From the NCBI GenBank assembly GCA_002733645.1, contig NVWL01000003.1, positions 62,001-126,000 of the forward strand: a stretch of DNA of 64,000 bases. Reading direction: 5' to 3'. The stretch is from Oceanobacter sp. Its GTDB lineage: Bacteria; Pseudomonadota; Gammaproteobacteria; Pseudomonadales; Oceanobacteraceae. The translations under genes and the position numbers were made by a program. The notes under the pieces are model-generated. The model did no database searches. It saw nothing but the letters and a program-made list of their open reading frames with translations, and had not been told where the DNA came from. This document shows, one piece after another, positions 53,775 to 61,522 of this stretch (within the stretch, counting starts at the first letter, position 1; every line of letters starts with the position of its first letter).

Positions 53775-53933
53775 GGGCTTCTCACCCGTTTCCTTCGCTG
53801 ACTCTTGAGGTACCTCTTTAGGTCCAAAAAAAGCCTCACTATCAAACGGACTTGGCGTTGATACATGATATTGCGCTAGCGCGACAACAATCGCTGTTAC
53901 CACCACCAAAAAAATCACGAGTTGTTTATTCAC
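53766..53933 (-). CDS. Small single-pass membrane protein (55 aa)
   Basis: GTG at 53933 is preceded by GGAG with an eight-base spacing. The 55-residue product starts MNKQLVIFLVVVTAIVVALAQ, an N-terminal membrane segment, followed by a hydrophilic tail (SEAFFGPKEVPQESAKETG). It overlaps the end of the EAL gene on the opposite strand. No family is recognised, but the ribosome site and the membrane segment make it more than a chance frame. It might be the last gene of a minus-strand unit starting in the gap before 54083. Confidence 0.5.
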   Translation of the reverse strand: MNKQLVIFLVVVTAIVVALAQYHVSTPSPFDSEAFFGPKEVPQESAKETGEKPLK

Positions 53934-54076
53934 AAGTCAGACTCCGTGCCTGGTTATTATCAGTCTAGAAAATGCGCAATCTAGTGAATATTCATTGTGG
54001 CACGGAACGTCGAACTTTCCAGTGAATGGCCCATTCTGTTGTGCAAATGCTCAACTCAAAAACTTTATTATGAACC

Positions 54077-54101
54077 ATAAAAAAGGAGCCAAAGGCTCCT
54101 T
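54077..54101 (-). terminator. Intrinsic terminator, minus strand
   Basis: An 8-bp stem (aaggagcc / ggctcctt) with a 3-base loop. Read on the minus strand it is followed by a T-run (plus-strand A-run from 54079). It ends the DUF4397 lipoprotein transcript. Confidence 0.85.
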
Positions 54102-54123
54102 CTATAAGAGACACCGCCGATTT

Positions 54124-55431
54124 TTAATCGCGACTATCATCCAGTAACAAAGGCTCTAACCCTGAACCGTCACCAATGGCGATAGCGGTCTTAACATCTC
54201 CTGCAGCTAAAGCAACGTTGGTTAATCCACTGATGGCAGGTGACGTCGTTCCGTCAGCGGCGATATCAATGGTGTATCCGTTTGGTGCTAGTGATAAGTA
54301 GCCAGTGTCTTGCCCTAACTCAACGTCTGCGACTGTCGCTTCGGAAGGTTGAGTTGTCCCGTTAACGTAGACGTAAATATCGACCGGATCTGCAGCAGCA
54401 GACGACCCATGCACCAAACGCACATCAGCATTGGCAGAATTCGACGCTTCACGCTGATCTGTTAATACAATCAAAGAAGCGTCGGTGACGGCACCATCAT
54501 CGCCTGCCGCAATCACGGTGTAAGATTCGCCACGCTCAAGGGCCAAATCACCACTGAGGTTTTCCAGCGCACTGCCAATACCTGATCCAGCGGCGGCAAT
54601 CGCAACACTTACTGTACCTGGCTCAAGAGTTAGATACCCTTCAACATCTTTGTAACTGAAACCATCGATTAATAACTCCCCACCAGCAAAAACATCAACA
54701 TCGATATCGTCAACGGCATGAACTATACGAAGTTCAGTACTGTTATCTAACACAGGGATAACACCTGAAGCTGTCCAGACGATCAATGATACCGGTGATT
54801 TACCCTTGGTACTGTTGACGGCAACGGCGGTAATATCACTTGATACCGCAAGCGAACCAGAGTCATATACAAGATCATCTGTCGCATCTACGGCAATTTG
54901 GACTTGATAGTCTCCCGCAGCTAGACCTTCTAACACAGCAGCAGCATCAAACGGTACAGCATCCAATGTTGGGGCGCTCAACTCTGCATCTGGTGCAGTA
55001 ACAAAAATATCGACCTCTGCTGCTGCCGTTGCAGCGTGTACGACACGAACATCAGCGTCACCATCCGTAAACGTCGCAGTATCATCAATCACCTTCAAAG
55101 CGAGATCTGCTACGTCATTGATGGCGATCACAGAATAGTAGCCATCTTCGAGAAGATCGAGCTCGGCGCTGAGTGCAATAGTCTCTGTTCCTGACACTCG
55201 GATATCAACTTCGGTGCTACCTTCCGGCAAACTGATGTATCCAGAACCTTGCTGGAAACTCACGTTAGTCAATGCCGCCTCGCCATCAATTAAGACATCA
55301 ACATTTGGTGCATCTGCAGAGGCATGTAGCACTCTAACAAACGCTTCTCCCTTATCGTTATTATCATCTCCACCACACGCAGCGAGCCCTAATGCCGCCG
55401 TTGCTAATGCTATCGTCTTAACGTATTTCAT
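54124..55431 (-). CDS. DUF4397 lipoprotein
   Basis: A 435-residue exported protein. Lipoprotein signal MKYVKTIALATAALGLAACG with lipobox LAAC; the Asp/Asn-rich start of the mature protein follows (GGDDNNDKG). Four DUF4397-like repeats begin VRVLHASADAPNVDVLIDG, VRVVHAATAAAEVDIFV, LRIVHAVDDIDVDVFAGG and VRLVHGSSAAADPVDIYV. DUF4397 domains are beta-rich and occur in surface proteins; no enzymatic role is known. Asp at +2 after the Cys is not present (GG follows), so outer-membrane sorting is likely. A terminator ends the gene. Confidence 0.85.
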   Translation of the reverse strand: MKYVKTIALATAALGLAACGGDDNNDKGEAFVRVLHASADAPNVDVLIDGEAALTNVSFQQGSGYISLPEGSTEVDIRVSGTETIALSAELDLLEDGYYSVIAINDVADLALKVIDDTATFTDGDADVRVVHAATAAAEVDIFVTAPDAELSAPTLDAVPFDAAAVLEGLAAGDYQVQIAVDATDDLVYDSGSLAVSSDITAVAVNSTKGKSPVSLIVWTASGVIPVLDNSTELRIVHAVDDIDVDVFAGGELLIDGFSYKDVEGYLTLEPGTVSVAIAAAGSGIGSALENLSGDLALERGESYTVIAAGDDGAVTDASLIVLTDQREASNSANADVRLVHGSSAAADPVDIYVYVNGTTQPSEATVADVELGQDTGYLSLAPNGYTIDIAADGTTSPAISGLTNVALAAGDVKTAIAIGDGSGLEPLLLDDSRD

Positions 55432-55613
55432 GAGTCACCTCGTTGGTAAATGTCAGGTACTTAATAAATATGGGACACAAAACCTACACCTTGTATAAGT
55501 TTTGTATTGGAAATAACAATACTGTACAAGATTTAATGTGAGGTATGACATTTAACGCCACGCGGTTATTCTTTACATTTAGGCACACTTGATGACAAAC
55601 AATCGAAACCTCA

Positions 55614-57128
55614 CTAGCCCATTCGATACCGATCCAGCGCCCTAAAGCCCAAGGCCTCCATTAAGTGCACCCTGCTTATGTGTTCTTCTGAAGCAAGATC
55701 AGCCAACGTCCGAGCGACGGATAGCAGCCGATGATAAGAGCGAGCTGATAAGTTGAGGCGTTCTATAGCGTCCAACAGCCACAACTGATCCATCTCAGAT
55801 AACTGGCAAACCTGATCCCTCATCTCGCCTTGTAATTCTGCATTCACACACCCTTGACGCTGAAGCTGTTGATTACGAGCATTCATTACCCGCGCCTGAA
55901 CCGCCTCGCTACTTTCTGATGGTGGTGCTTTTTGCAATAACGCTGGCGACACCGGCGGTACATCAACATGCAAATCTATGCGATCCAGCAATGGCCCTGA
56001 GGTTTGTCCCTGATAACGACGCACTTGATCTGGCGTACACTGACAACGCCCTGACGCATCTCCGTGATAACCACAAGGACAAGGGTTCATAGCGGCAATA
56101 AGCTGAAAACGAGCAGGGTAGGTCACCGAGCGACTCGCCCGACTGATTACTATTTCGCCACTTTCTAATGGCTCACGTAACACATCCAGCACCTTGCGGC
56201 TGTATTCGGGCAGTTCGTCTAAAAATAAGACGCCACCATGTGCCAAGGAGATTTCGCCGGGCTTGGGGTTGCCTCCTCCACCCACAAGAGCCACCCCTGA
56301 AGACGTGTGGTGAGGAGCACGAAATGGACGTTGCCCCCAGCGATTTTGCCAATCACCACTGTGGTGGCTAATAGAAGCAACCGACGCTGAGACCAAAGCC
56401 TCGTCGTCGGACATCGGCGGTAATATGCCCGGTAAACGACTGGCGAGCATAGTCTTACCTGTACCCGGCGGGCCGATAAACAAGAGGTTGTGTTGGCCAG
56501 CCGCCGCAATTTCTAGCGCTCGCCGTGCTTGCGCTTGGCCTTTTACTTCACTGAGATCGCCACTCGTTTGCCACTGATCCGTACGATGCAGCACTGGCTC
56601 AACCTCAGGCAGTTTGTTTTGTTTGTGCAACCAGCGAGTAACTTCGGTGAGGGATTTTGCCGAGTAGATGGTGCCTTCTCGACAGAGAGAAGCTTCATCT
56701 GCATTGATTGCAGGCACAACCAAATTTCGGCCCGCTCGGGCCGCTTGTAATGCGGTCGGCAGAACACCCGTCACAGACTGCAAATCACCACTTAGCCCCA
56801 ACTCACCAATAAACTCACAGCCGTCAGTACTGCCTTCTGGGATTTGCCCTGATGCCATCAGGATACCTAAGGCAATGGGCAGATCGTAACGCCCACCCTC
56901 TTTAGGCAGGTCGGCAGGGGCCAAGTTGATTGTTATCCGCTTCGCAGGGAACTCGTAATGGCTATTGAGGATCGCACTTCGAACTCGATCTTTGGATTCC
57001 TTCACCGCCGTTTCAGGCATTCCCACCAAACTAAGCGAGGGTAAACCGCCAGAGAGATGAACTTCGACCTGCACGACCGGAGAGTCGATCCCCAGTTGAG
57101 CGCGTGTGAACAATAGTGCGAGTGACAT
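55614..57128 (-). CDS. comM: ComM/YifB Mg-chelatase-like AAA+ helicase
   Basis: A hexameric AAA+ helicase that extends branch migration of incoming DNA during natural transformation. The 504 residues have the N-terminal ChlI domain (LSLVGMPETAVKESKDRVRSA), Walker A LFIGPPGTGKTMLASRLPG, GVLFLDELPEYSRKVLDVLREP for Walker B, and the C-terminal Mg_chelatase_C (LSARSYHRLLSVARTLADL). It implies possible competence, but the domain is also found in non-competent species. It ends near the DUF4397 gene without overlapping it. Confidence 0.93.
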   Translation of the reverse strand: MSLALLFTRAQLGIDSPVVQVEVHLSGGLPSLSLVGMPETAVKESKDRVRSAILNSHYEFPAKRITINLAPADLPKEGGRYDLPIALGILMASGQIPEGSTDGCEFIGELGLSGDLQSVTGVLPTALQAARAGRNLVVPAINADEASLCREGTIYSAKSLTEVTRWLHKQNKLPEVEPVLHRTDQWQTSGDLSEVKGQAQARRALEIAAAGQHNLLFIGPPGTGKTMLASRLPGILPPMSDDEALVSASVASISHHSGDWQNRWGQRPFRAPHHTSSGVALVGGGGNPKPGEISLAHGGVLFLDELPEYSRKVLDVLREPLESGEIVISRASRSVTYPARFQLIAAMNPCPCGYHGDASGRCQCTPDQVRRYQGQTSGPLLDRIDLHVDVPPVSPALLQKAPPSESSEAVQARVMNARNQQLQRQGCVNAELQGEMRDQVCQLSEMDQLWLLDAIERLNLSARSYHRLLSVARTLADLASEEHISRVHLMEALGFRALDRYRMG

Positions 57129-57161
57129 ATGGCCTCCTTGCCAAATTAACGGAATACCTAG

Positions 57162-57450
57162 GGCACCTCTGATTAATACAGTAGTGCTGCGCGTGAGTCC
57201 TGTAACGCTTTAGATCGAGGCGTTGATCGAAGTTAATGGCGGGTCCTTAATAAGATCAATAACAAAGATATAAAGTGGCTTATATTGTCAATACAGCCCA
57301 CGCCCATCACTACCAATAAACAGGGGCTTTCAGGAAAATACCATTTCGGTGTTGCTACTTTTCGACGTGACCCGCCATGCCATCTAACTAGCGCCTTGAA
57401 CTGTTACTTTCCTGCAAGCCGCAGCCTCTTCTGCATTAATCAGAGGTGCC
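57162..57450. mobile_element. Non-coding foldback element (MITE-like)
   Basis: A 16-bp perfect inverted repeat (ggcacctctgattaat, 57162-57177 and its complement at 57435-57450) bounds 289 bases without a gene. An imperfect extension of the repeat follows, and a second inner 10-bp pair (atggcgggtc at 57236-57245 with gacccgccat at 57369-57378) lies at comparable distances from each end, so the halves are partly complementary. This fits a miniature inverted-repeat element derived from an IS. No matching target duplication was found. It occupies most of the 537-base gap before ald. Confidence 0.65.
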
Positions 57451-57665
57451 TTAAATAACGCCATTTATCGGGCATCGGGTAACGAGTATCTGAATGGATA
57501 TAGCTAAGGCGAGATTTAGAACATGAATGAAAGTGGCTCGTATTACTTTACTGATATTGGCTGATTGTAGTTAGTTGTGCCTGATTGTGGGTTTTTGTGA
57601 CCCGTATGGAGAAGTCGCCTGTTGCGCTGCTATGCTGTAGTAATACGGATTAAAGGAGTCATGGT

Positions 57666-58790
57666 ATGCGCATCGGTGTTCCTAAAGAGATCAAAGATCA
57701 TGAATTTCGCGTAGGGTTAACGCCTGATAGCGCACGCGAGTTAATACATCGAGGGCATGAGGTCATTGTGGAAACGGGGGCTGGTAAAGCAATCGGCTTT
57801 TCAGATGATCTTTATATGAGCAGCGGGGCGGAAATTAAGTATTCCGCCAAGGACGTATTTGCGAACAGTGAATTAATCGTCAAAGTGAAAGAACCTCAAC
57901 CTTCTGAAGTTGCCATGCTTCGACCAGAACATACCTTATTTACCTACCTGCATTTAGCGCCAGATATTGCTCTCACCGACTCATTAATTAACAGCGGTGC
58001 TACCTGTATTGCTTATGAAACGGTCACGGATGCTTCAGGTAATTTACCTTTGTTGGCACCTATGTCTGAAATTGCAGGGCGAATGGCGGTTCAAGCCGGG
58101 GCGCACAGTTTGGAGATGGAAGCAGGTGGGCGAGGGGTCTTGCTTTCCGGCGCACCGGGCGTATCACCGGCGGAAGTTCTTATTTTGGGAGCGGGTGTAG
58201 TTGGTGTGAATGCGTTGGCTATTGCGGTAGGCATGGGGGCGCGAGTCACTATTATGGATACCTCGATGGCCCGTTTACGAACGTTGGATCAACAATATGG
58301 CAACCGCGTAACGACTCGGTATTCAACGCGCACGGCGTTGGATGAATTGTTACCGAAAGCAGATCTTGTGATTGGAGCCGTACTATTACCGGGGGAATCT
58401 GCACCAAAGCTAATACAGAGAACGCACCTTGATACGATGAAGCGTGGAGCCGTGATTGTTGATGTTGCCATTGATCAAGGCGGGTGTTGTGAAACATCAC
58501 GGCCTACGACGCACCGAGATCCAACATATACTGAACAAGAAGTGGTTCATTATTGTGTCGCCAACATGCCAGGAGCCGTGGCGCGCACATCAACACTCGC
58601 TTTAAATAACGCGACTTTACCTTTTGTCATTAACATTGCTGAGCAAGGTGTAAAAGCCTCTTTGTTGGCAGCACCCCATTTACTTAATGGCTTAAATATA
58701 TTCGATGGAAAACTGGTCAGCCCTGAAGTTGCCCATAGCCAAAAACGTAACGTCTCAAACCGGAAGGATCTACTTGAGCAAACCAGTTAG
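57666..58790 (+). CDS. ald: Alanine dehydrogenase
   Basis: Reversible NAD-linked deamination of L-alanine to pyruvate and ammonia. The 374 residues match the family. Landmarks are MRIGVPKEIKDHEFRVGLTPD, LIVKVKEPQPSE with the catalytic Lys, TYLHLAPD with the His, the NAD fold VLILGAGVVGVNALAIAVGMGA, and VDVAIDQGGCCETSRPTTH. The ATG is preceded by an AAAGGAG ribosome site at a normal distance. It is monocistronic, downstream of a MITE-like element. Confidence 0.95.
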   Translation: MRIGVPKEIKDHEFRVGLTPDSARELIHRGHEVIVETGAGKAIGFSDDLYMSSGAEIKYSAKDVFANSELIVKVKEPQPSEVAMLRPEHTLFTYLHLAPDIALTDSLINSGATCIAYETVTDASGNLPLLAPMSEIAGRMAVQAGAHSLEMEAGGRGVLLSGAPGVSPAEVLILGAGVVGVNALAIAVGMGARVTIMDTSMARLRTLDQQYGNRVTTRYSTRTALDELLPKADLVIGAVLLPGESAPKLIQRTHLDTMKRGAVIVDVAIDQGGCCETSRPTTHRDPTYTEQEVVHYCVANMPGAVARTSTLALNNATLPFVINIAEQGVKASLLAAPHLLNGLNIFDGKLVSPEVAHSQKRNVSNRKDLLEQTS

Positions 58791-58862
58791 CTCATTCATG
58801 TGAAATTACGGATTTGAAATAAACAGGAACCCTTCGGCTTAAGCTTGGTCACACCTACACAT

Positions 58863-58928
58863 AGCAGCTATGGAGCAGCTATATAGCAACTATGTAGCAA
58901 CTATGTAGAAACTATGTAGAAACTATGG
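58863..58928 (+). repeat. Six tandem copies of an 11-bp repeat
   Basis: Units starting at 58863, 58874, 58885, 58896, 58907 and 58918 share the consensus AGCAACTATGT with drift (agcagctatgg, agcaactatgt, agaaactatgt). The period is exactly 11 bp. It lies in the gap before the small lipoprotein gene, 36 bases ahead of a second array. Confidence 0.88.
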
Positions 58929-58964
58929 ATAAAGATAACAATTATCCGTAGTCCGTTACCCATA

Positions 58965-59016
58965 GTGTTGATAGAAAGTGTTGATAGAAAGTGTTGATAG
59001 AAAGTGTTGATCGAAA
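58965..59016 (+). repeat. Four tandem copies of a 13-bp repeat
   Basis: gtgttgatagaaa is repeated at 58965, 58978 and 58991, with a fourth copy differing at one base (gtgttgatcgaaa, 59004). It lies directly upstream of the ribosome site of the lipoprotein gene, so it is in the 5' untranslated region or promoter. Confidence 0.92.
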
Positions 59017-59039
59017 AAACCAAGCTGAAGGAGCACATG

Positions 59040-59336
59040 ATGAAACGTATTCCACTGGTAATAGCCGCCTCTGCATTGACCTTTATATTAGTGGGTTGTG
59101 AAAAGAGCCCAGACGAAACCATGGACGATGCCAAAGACAGCATGCACGACGCTGCCGAGTACACAAAAGATGCCGCCAATGATGCAATGGATGCGGCAGA
59201 AGAAGCCGCTGAAGATGCACATTCGGCCGCGGAAGAAGCCCTCGGTACTGAAGAGAGTGCATTAAAAGAAGCAGCCGATGATGTTGAAGATGAAGCCTCA
59301 GACGCGGCAGAAGAAGCGAAAGAAACCATGAATTAA
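59040..59336 (+). CDS. Small Ala/Glu/Asp-rich coiled-coil lipoprotein
   Basis: Two ATG codons lie after AAGGAG; the second, at 59040, has the better six-base spacing. The 98-residue product starts MKRIPLVIAASALTFILVGC (lipobox LVGC) and continues with EKSPDETMDDAKDSMHDA. The mature part is an uninterrupted acidic amphipathic helix of repeated AxxDAxxxA-like units (DAANDAMDAAEEAAEDA), probably a coiled coil or fibre like Lpp-type envelope proteins. The exact role is unknown. A terminator follows after 22 bases. Confidence 0.75.
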   Translation: MKRIPLVIAASALTFILVGCEKSPDETMDDAKDSMHDAAEYTKDAANDAMDAAEEAAEDAHSAAEEALGTEESALKEAADDVEDEASDAAEEAKETMN

Positions 59337-59358
59337 TGATTTCTTGCTTCACAAAGCC

Positions 59359-59381
59359 AGCCCGCTCAATGCGGGCTTTTT
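59359..59381 (+). terminator. Intrinsic terminator of the small lipoprotein gene
   Basis: A 7-bp GC-rich stem (agcccgc / gcgggct) with a 5-base loop and a T-run, 22 bases after the stop. Confidence 0.92.
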
Positions 59382-59589
59382 GTTGCTTTGATATTGTCTA
59401 GATCTTGTAGAAGCATGCCTAGCCTGCGTCGTCCTGGTGGGCGCTGTCGTGCAATTTAGAGCCGTGAGAATCACCCGGTTAATCGCGTTAAAAATATTTC
59501 CTATATTTGTTTTTTTATAACCACCTTAGTTCTATACTTACGCCGCTTTCAGCCCTGAAAGCGTGATCTTGCTTCTCGTGAGGACCCCC

Positions 59590-60867
59590 ATGAGTGAACT
59601 GTTTGGTATTGGCATTCTAATAATGGCCAGTGCGCTTTTTGCGATGTCTGAAATTGGCATAGCGGCGGCGCGTAAAATAAAGCTCCGGGTGATGGCTGGC
59701 GAAGGCAATCACAAGGCTCAAGAAGTACTCGATTTACAACAGAATCCGGGCAACTTTTTTGCCATGATCCAAATTGCCCTGAATGCGATTTCGATACTGG
59801 GCGGAATTATTGGCGAACAGGCATTAACCCCTTACGTCAAAGATTCCTTGAGTTTGGTATATCAGGGTCAGATGCTTGATCAAGCCAGCTTTATGATCTC
59901 GTTCTTGATTATCACCGCGCTATTTATCTTGTTTGCGGATCTCTTGCCAAAACGCATGGCGATTATCTTGCCAGAAGAAACCGCGATCAAACTTGTCACC
60001 TTAATGCGCTGGATTACCTTCTTAGTGATGCCATTGGTGTTTTTCTTTAATGGCGTATCAAACTTCCTGCTACGAGTATTAAAACTCCCTATGGAGCGAG
60101 AAGAGGCCGTGACTACTGAAGATATCGTCGCCATGATGGACGCTGGCGCAGAGCACGGCAGCCTACAGAAGCAAGAATACGACTTGATCGGTAATGTCTT
60201 TGAGCTGGATAACGTCACCATTGGCAGCGCCATGACACCGCGTGATCAAATCATCTACTTTGATATTACCGACAGCGGCGAAGACATCAGCCAAAAAATT
60301 ATCGACCATCCCCACAATGATTTTCTCGTGTGCGATGGCAGTCTCGATAAAATTAAAGGCTCGATTGAATCTAAATCGATTCTTCGTTTGGTACTTAAAG
60401 GTGAATTAAATGGTATTGATCCGCATTTTCTCACACAGGATATTTTGTACCTACCGGAAACCTTAACTCTATCTGAAGGCCTGAACGCATTCAAAGTAGC
60501 CACCCAGCCCTTTGCTGTGATTGTTAACGAATACGCAACCGTGGTGGGCTTAGTGACGGTTAAAGATATGTTAGGTAGTTTTATGGGGGAGTTGATCACC
60601 CACGAGGATGATCAGCAAATTATCAAGCGTGATGATAAATCTTGGTTGATCGAAGGGTTGACTCCCATCGGTGACGTGATGAGGCAGCTGAATATTGACG
60701 ACTTTCCAGAGCGTAATCAGTACGAAACCATCGCTGGGTTTATGATTCACCGGCTCAAGCATTTACCTCGAAAAACAGAATTCTGCATTCATGCGGGTTA
60801 CAAGTTTGAAGTGTTAGATCTAGAAGGTGTGCGAGTGGAGCAGTTGTTGGTGACTAAAATTAAATAA
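59590..60867 (+). CDS. CNNM/CBS/CorC_HlyC-domain membrane protein (UPF0053)
   Basis: The ATG at 59590 gives 425 residues; an upstream start adds nine. Three or four membrane segments form the CNNM domain (LFGIGILIMASALFAMSEIGIAAA, FFAMIQIALNAISILGGIIGEQ, FMISFLIITALFILFADLLPKRMAI). Two CBS units follow (GSAMTPRDQIIYFD, then AVIVNEYATVVGLVTVKDMLG). The C-terminal CorC_HlyC domain ends with GVRVEQLLVTKI. Related proteins are ion (Mg/Na) exporters. The 'hemolysin' label is historical. The recC leader lies 195 bases downstream. Confidence 0.9.
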   Translation: MSELFGIGILIMASALFAMSEIGIAAARKIKLRVMAGEGNHKAQEVLDLQQNPGNFFAMIQIALNAISILGGIIGEQALTPYVKDSLSLVYQGQMLDQASFMISFLIITALFILFADLLPKRMAIILPEETAIKLVTLMRWITFLVMPLVFFFNGVSNFLLRVLKLPMEREEAVTTEDIVAMMDAGAEHGSLQKQEYDLIGNVFELDNVTIGSAMTPRDQIIYFDITDSGEDISQKIIDHPHNDFLVCDGSLDKIKGSIESKSILRLVLKGELNGIDPHFLTQDILYLPETLTLSEGLNAFKVATQPFAVIVNEYATVVGLVTVKDMLGSFMGELITHEDDQQIIKRDDKSWLIEGLTPIGDVMRQLNIDDFPERNQYETIAGFMIHRLKHLPRKTEFCIHAGYKFEVLDLEGVRVEQLLVTKIK

Positions 60868-61061
60868 CCAATGCGGTTATTGTCTGAAGCCATCCTAGAG
60901 ACAACAGATATGCAAAGTCTTGCCTTAGTAAGAGCCGAGTCAGGCTCGAAGCGGTACAGGGTGCGTTCTACCTAATAGTGTAAGGCTAATCACGACGCGA
61001 AGCGGCGTATCGGCGATGAGGCTGATACAATGCCTGCTTACTAAACGTACCGGCAGGGCTG

Positions 61062-61146
61062 CATGTTTCGTCTATATCACTCCAATGATCTTGAGGTGCT
61101 CAAAGAGCTACTACTGCGGGAGATTCGCCAGAATCCGCCGGGTGTG
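61062..61146 (+). repeat. 85-bp direct repeat flanking the retron (second copy 63486-63570)
   Basis: The two copies match at 81 of 85 positions; the four differences (codons 8, 17, 19 and 27) are all silent. Sequences upstream of the two ATGs are unrelated, so the left boundary of the repeat coincides with the start codon and the right boundary of the first copy is codon 28. The repeat encloses about 2.34 kb containing the retron. Confidence 0.92.
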
Positions 61147-61170
61147 GAGGACGAATATAAGACTATTTAG
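61063..61170 (+). pseudogene. recC: Truncated recC leader (first 28 codons) cut off by the retron
   Basis: The ATG at 61063 begins a frame whose first 28 residues (MFRLYHSNDLEVLKELLLRE, then IRQNPPGV) are identical to the start of the intact recC at 63487. After codon 28 it departs into seven unrelated residues and a stop at 61168-61170. It sits right after the original upstream region of recC, so it is probably the native start, displaced by the retron. It is not expected to make a functional protein. Confidence 0.9.
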
Positions 61171-61215
61171 TATATTTTGGATAGCGAATGGCAGTTTTCA
61201 CTATGACATAACAAG

Positions 61216-61243
61216 TTGACAAGACATTTAATGCTTGTAGTAT
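61216..61243 (+). promoter_or_regulatory. Promoter of the retron transcript
   Basis: TTGACA (61216-61221) and TAGTAT (61238-61243) are separated by 16 bases. The start point would fall at about 61250, immediately before the first hairpin of the structured RNA. There is a full-consensus -35 box in an otherwise AT-rich non-coding region. Confidence 0.78.
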
Positions 61244-61249
61244 CAAAGT

Positions 61250-61500
61250 GCTTGGGCGAATCGCCCAATGATGGCAATCAATAATCTAAAAGTCGAAATA
61301 AGGCCTTAGGGTCGTAGAAGCAAAATGTTTCTGCAGATGGGGTGCTCGGCGGCGTGTCCTCTCGCCTCCGGCAGTAGTCCTCTCGAAGCGGGGATCACTT
61401 TCAGTATGATAGGCTGTGATTCGACTTTAATTGATGAAAATCACTATCTATTGGTTCCTCTAGATTAAGAGGATGTGATCCCCCCATTTATATTACACGT
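61250..61500 (+). ncRNA. Candidate msr-msd RNA of the retron
   Basis: The 280-base gap between the promoter and the reverse transcriptase holds several stems. H1 at 61252-61268 (ttgggcga/tcgcccaa around one base) resembles the short-loop msr hairpins. H2 pairs 61347-61354 with 61363-61370, one mismatch. A perfect 9-bp closing stem (ggggatcac 61390-61398 with gtgatcccc 61475-61483) encloses H3 (gtgatt 61416-61421 with aatcac 61439-61444, extended by gata/tatc) and H4 (tcctct/agagga, 61456-61473). The branching G, the a1/a2 pair and the exact msd boundaries cannot be fixed by eye. Confidence 0.65.
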
Positions 61501-61522
61501 AGCAAAATGGATGCTTTAAAAC

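Noticed and set aside
58863..59016. Tandem repeats as a CRISPR array
   Set aside because: Units are 11 and 13 bp and directly joined; there are no spacers and no cas genes.
58901..59329. Minus-strand Ser/Ala-rich frame of 142 codons
   Set aside because: It is the reverse of the repetitive coiled-coil lipoprotein gene and of the tandem repeats, with no ribosome site.
61250..61522. Clear a1/a2 repeats that define the retron RNA ends
   Set aside because: No long complement was found between the transcript start region and the bases just before the reverse transcriptase; only the internal 9-bp stem is solid.
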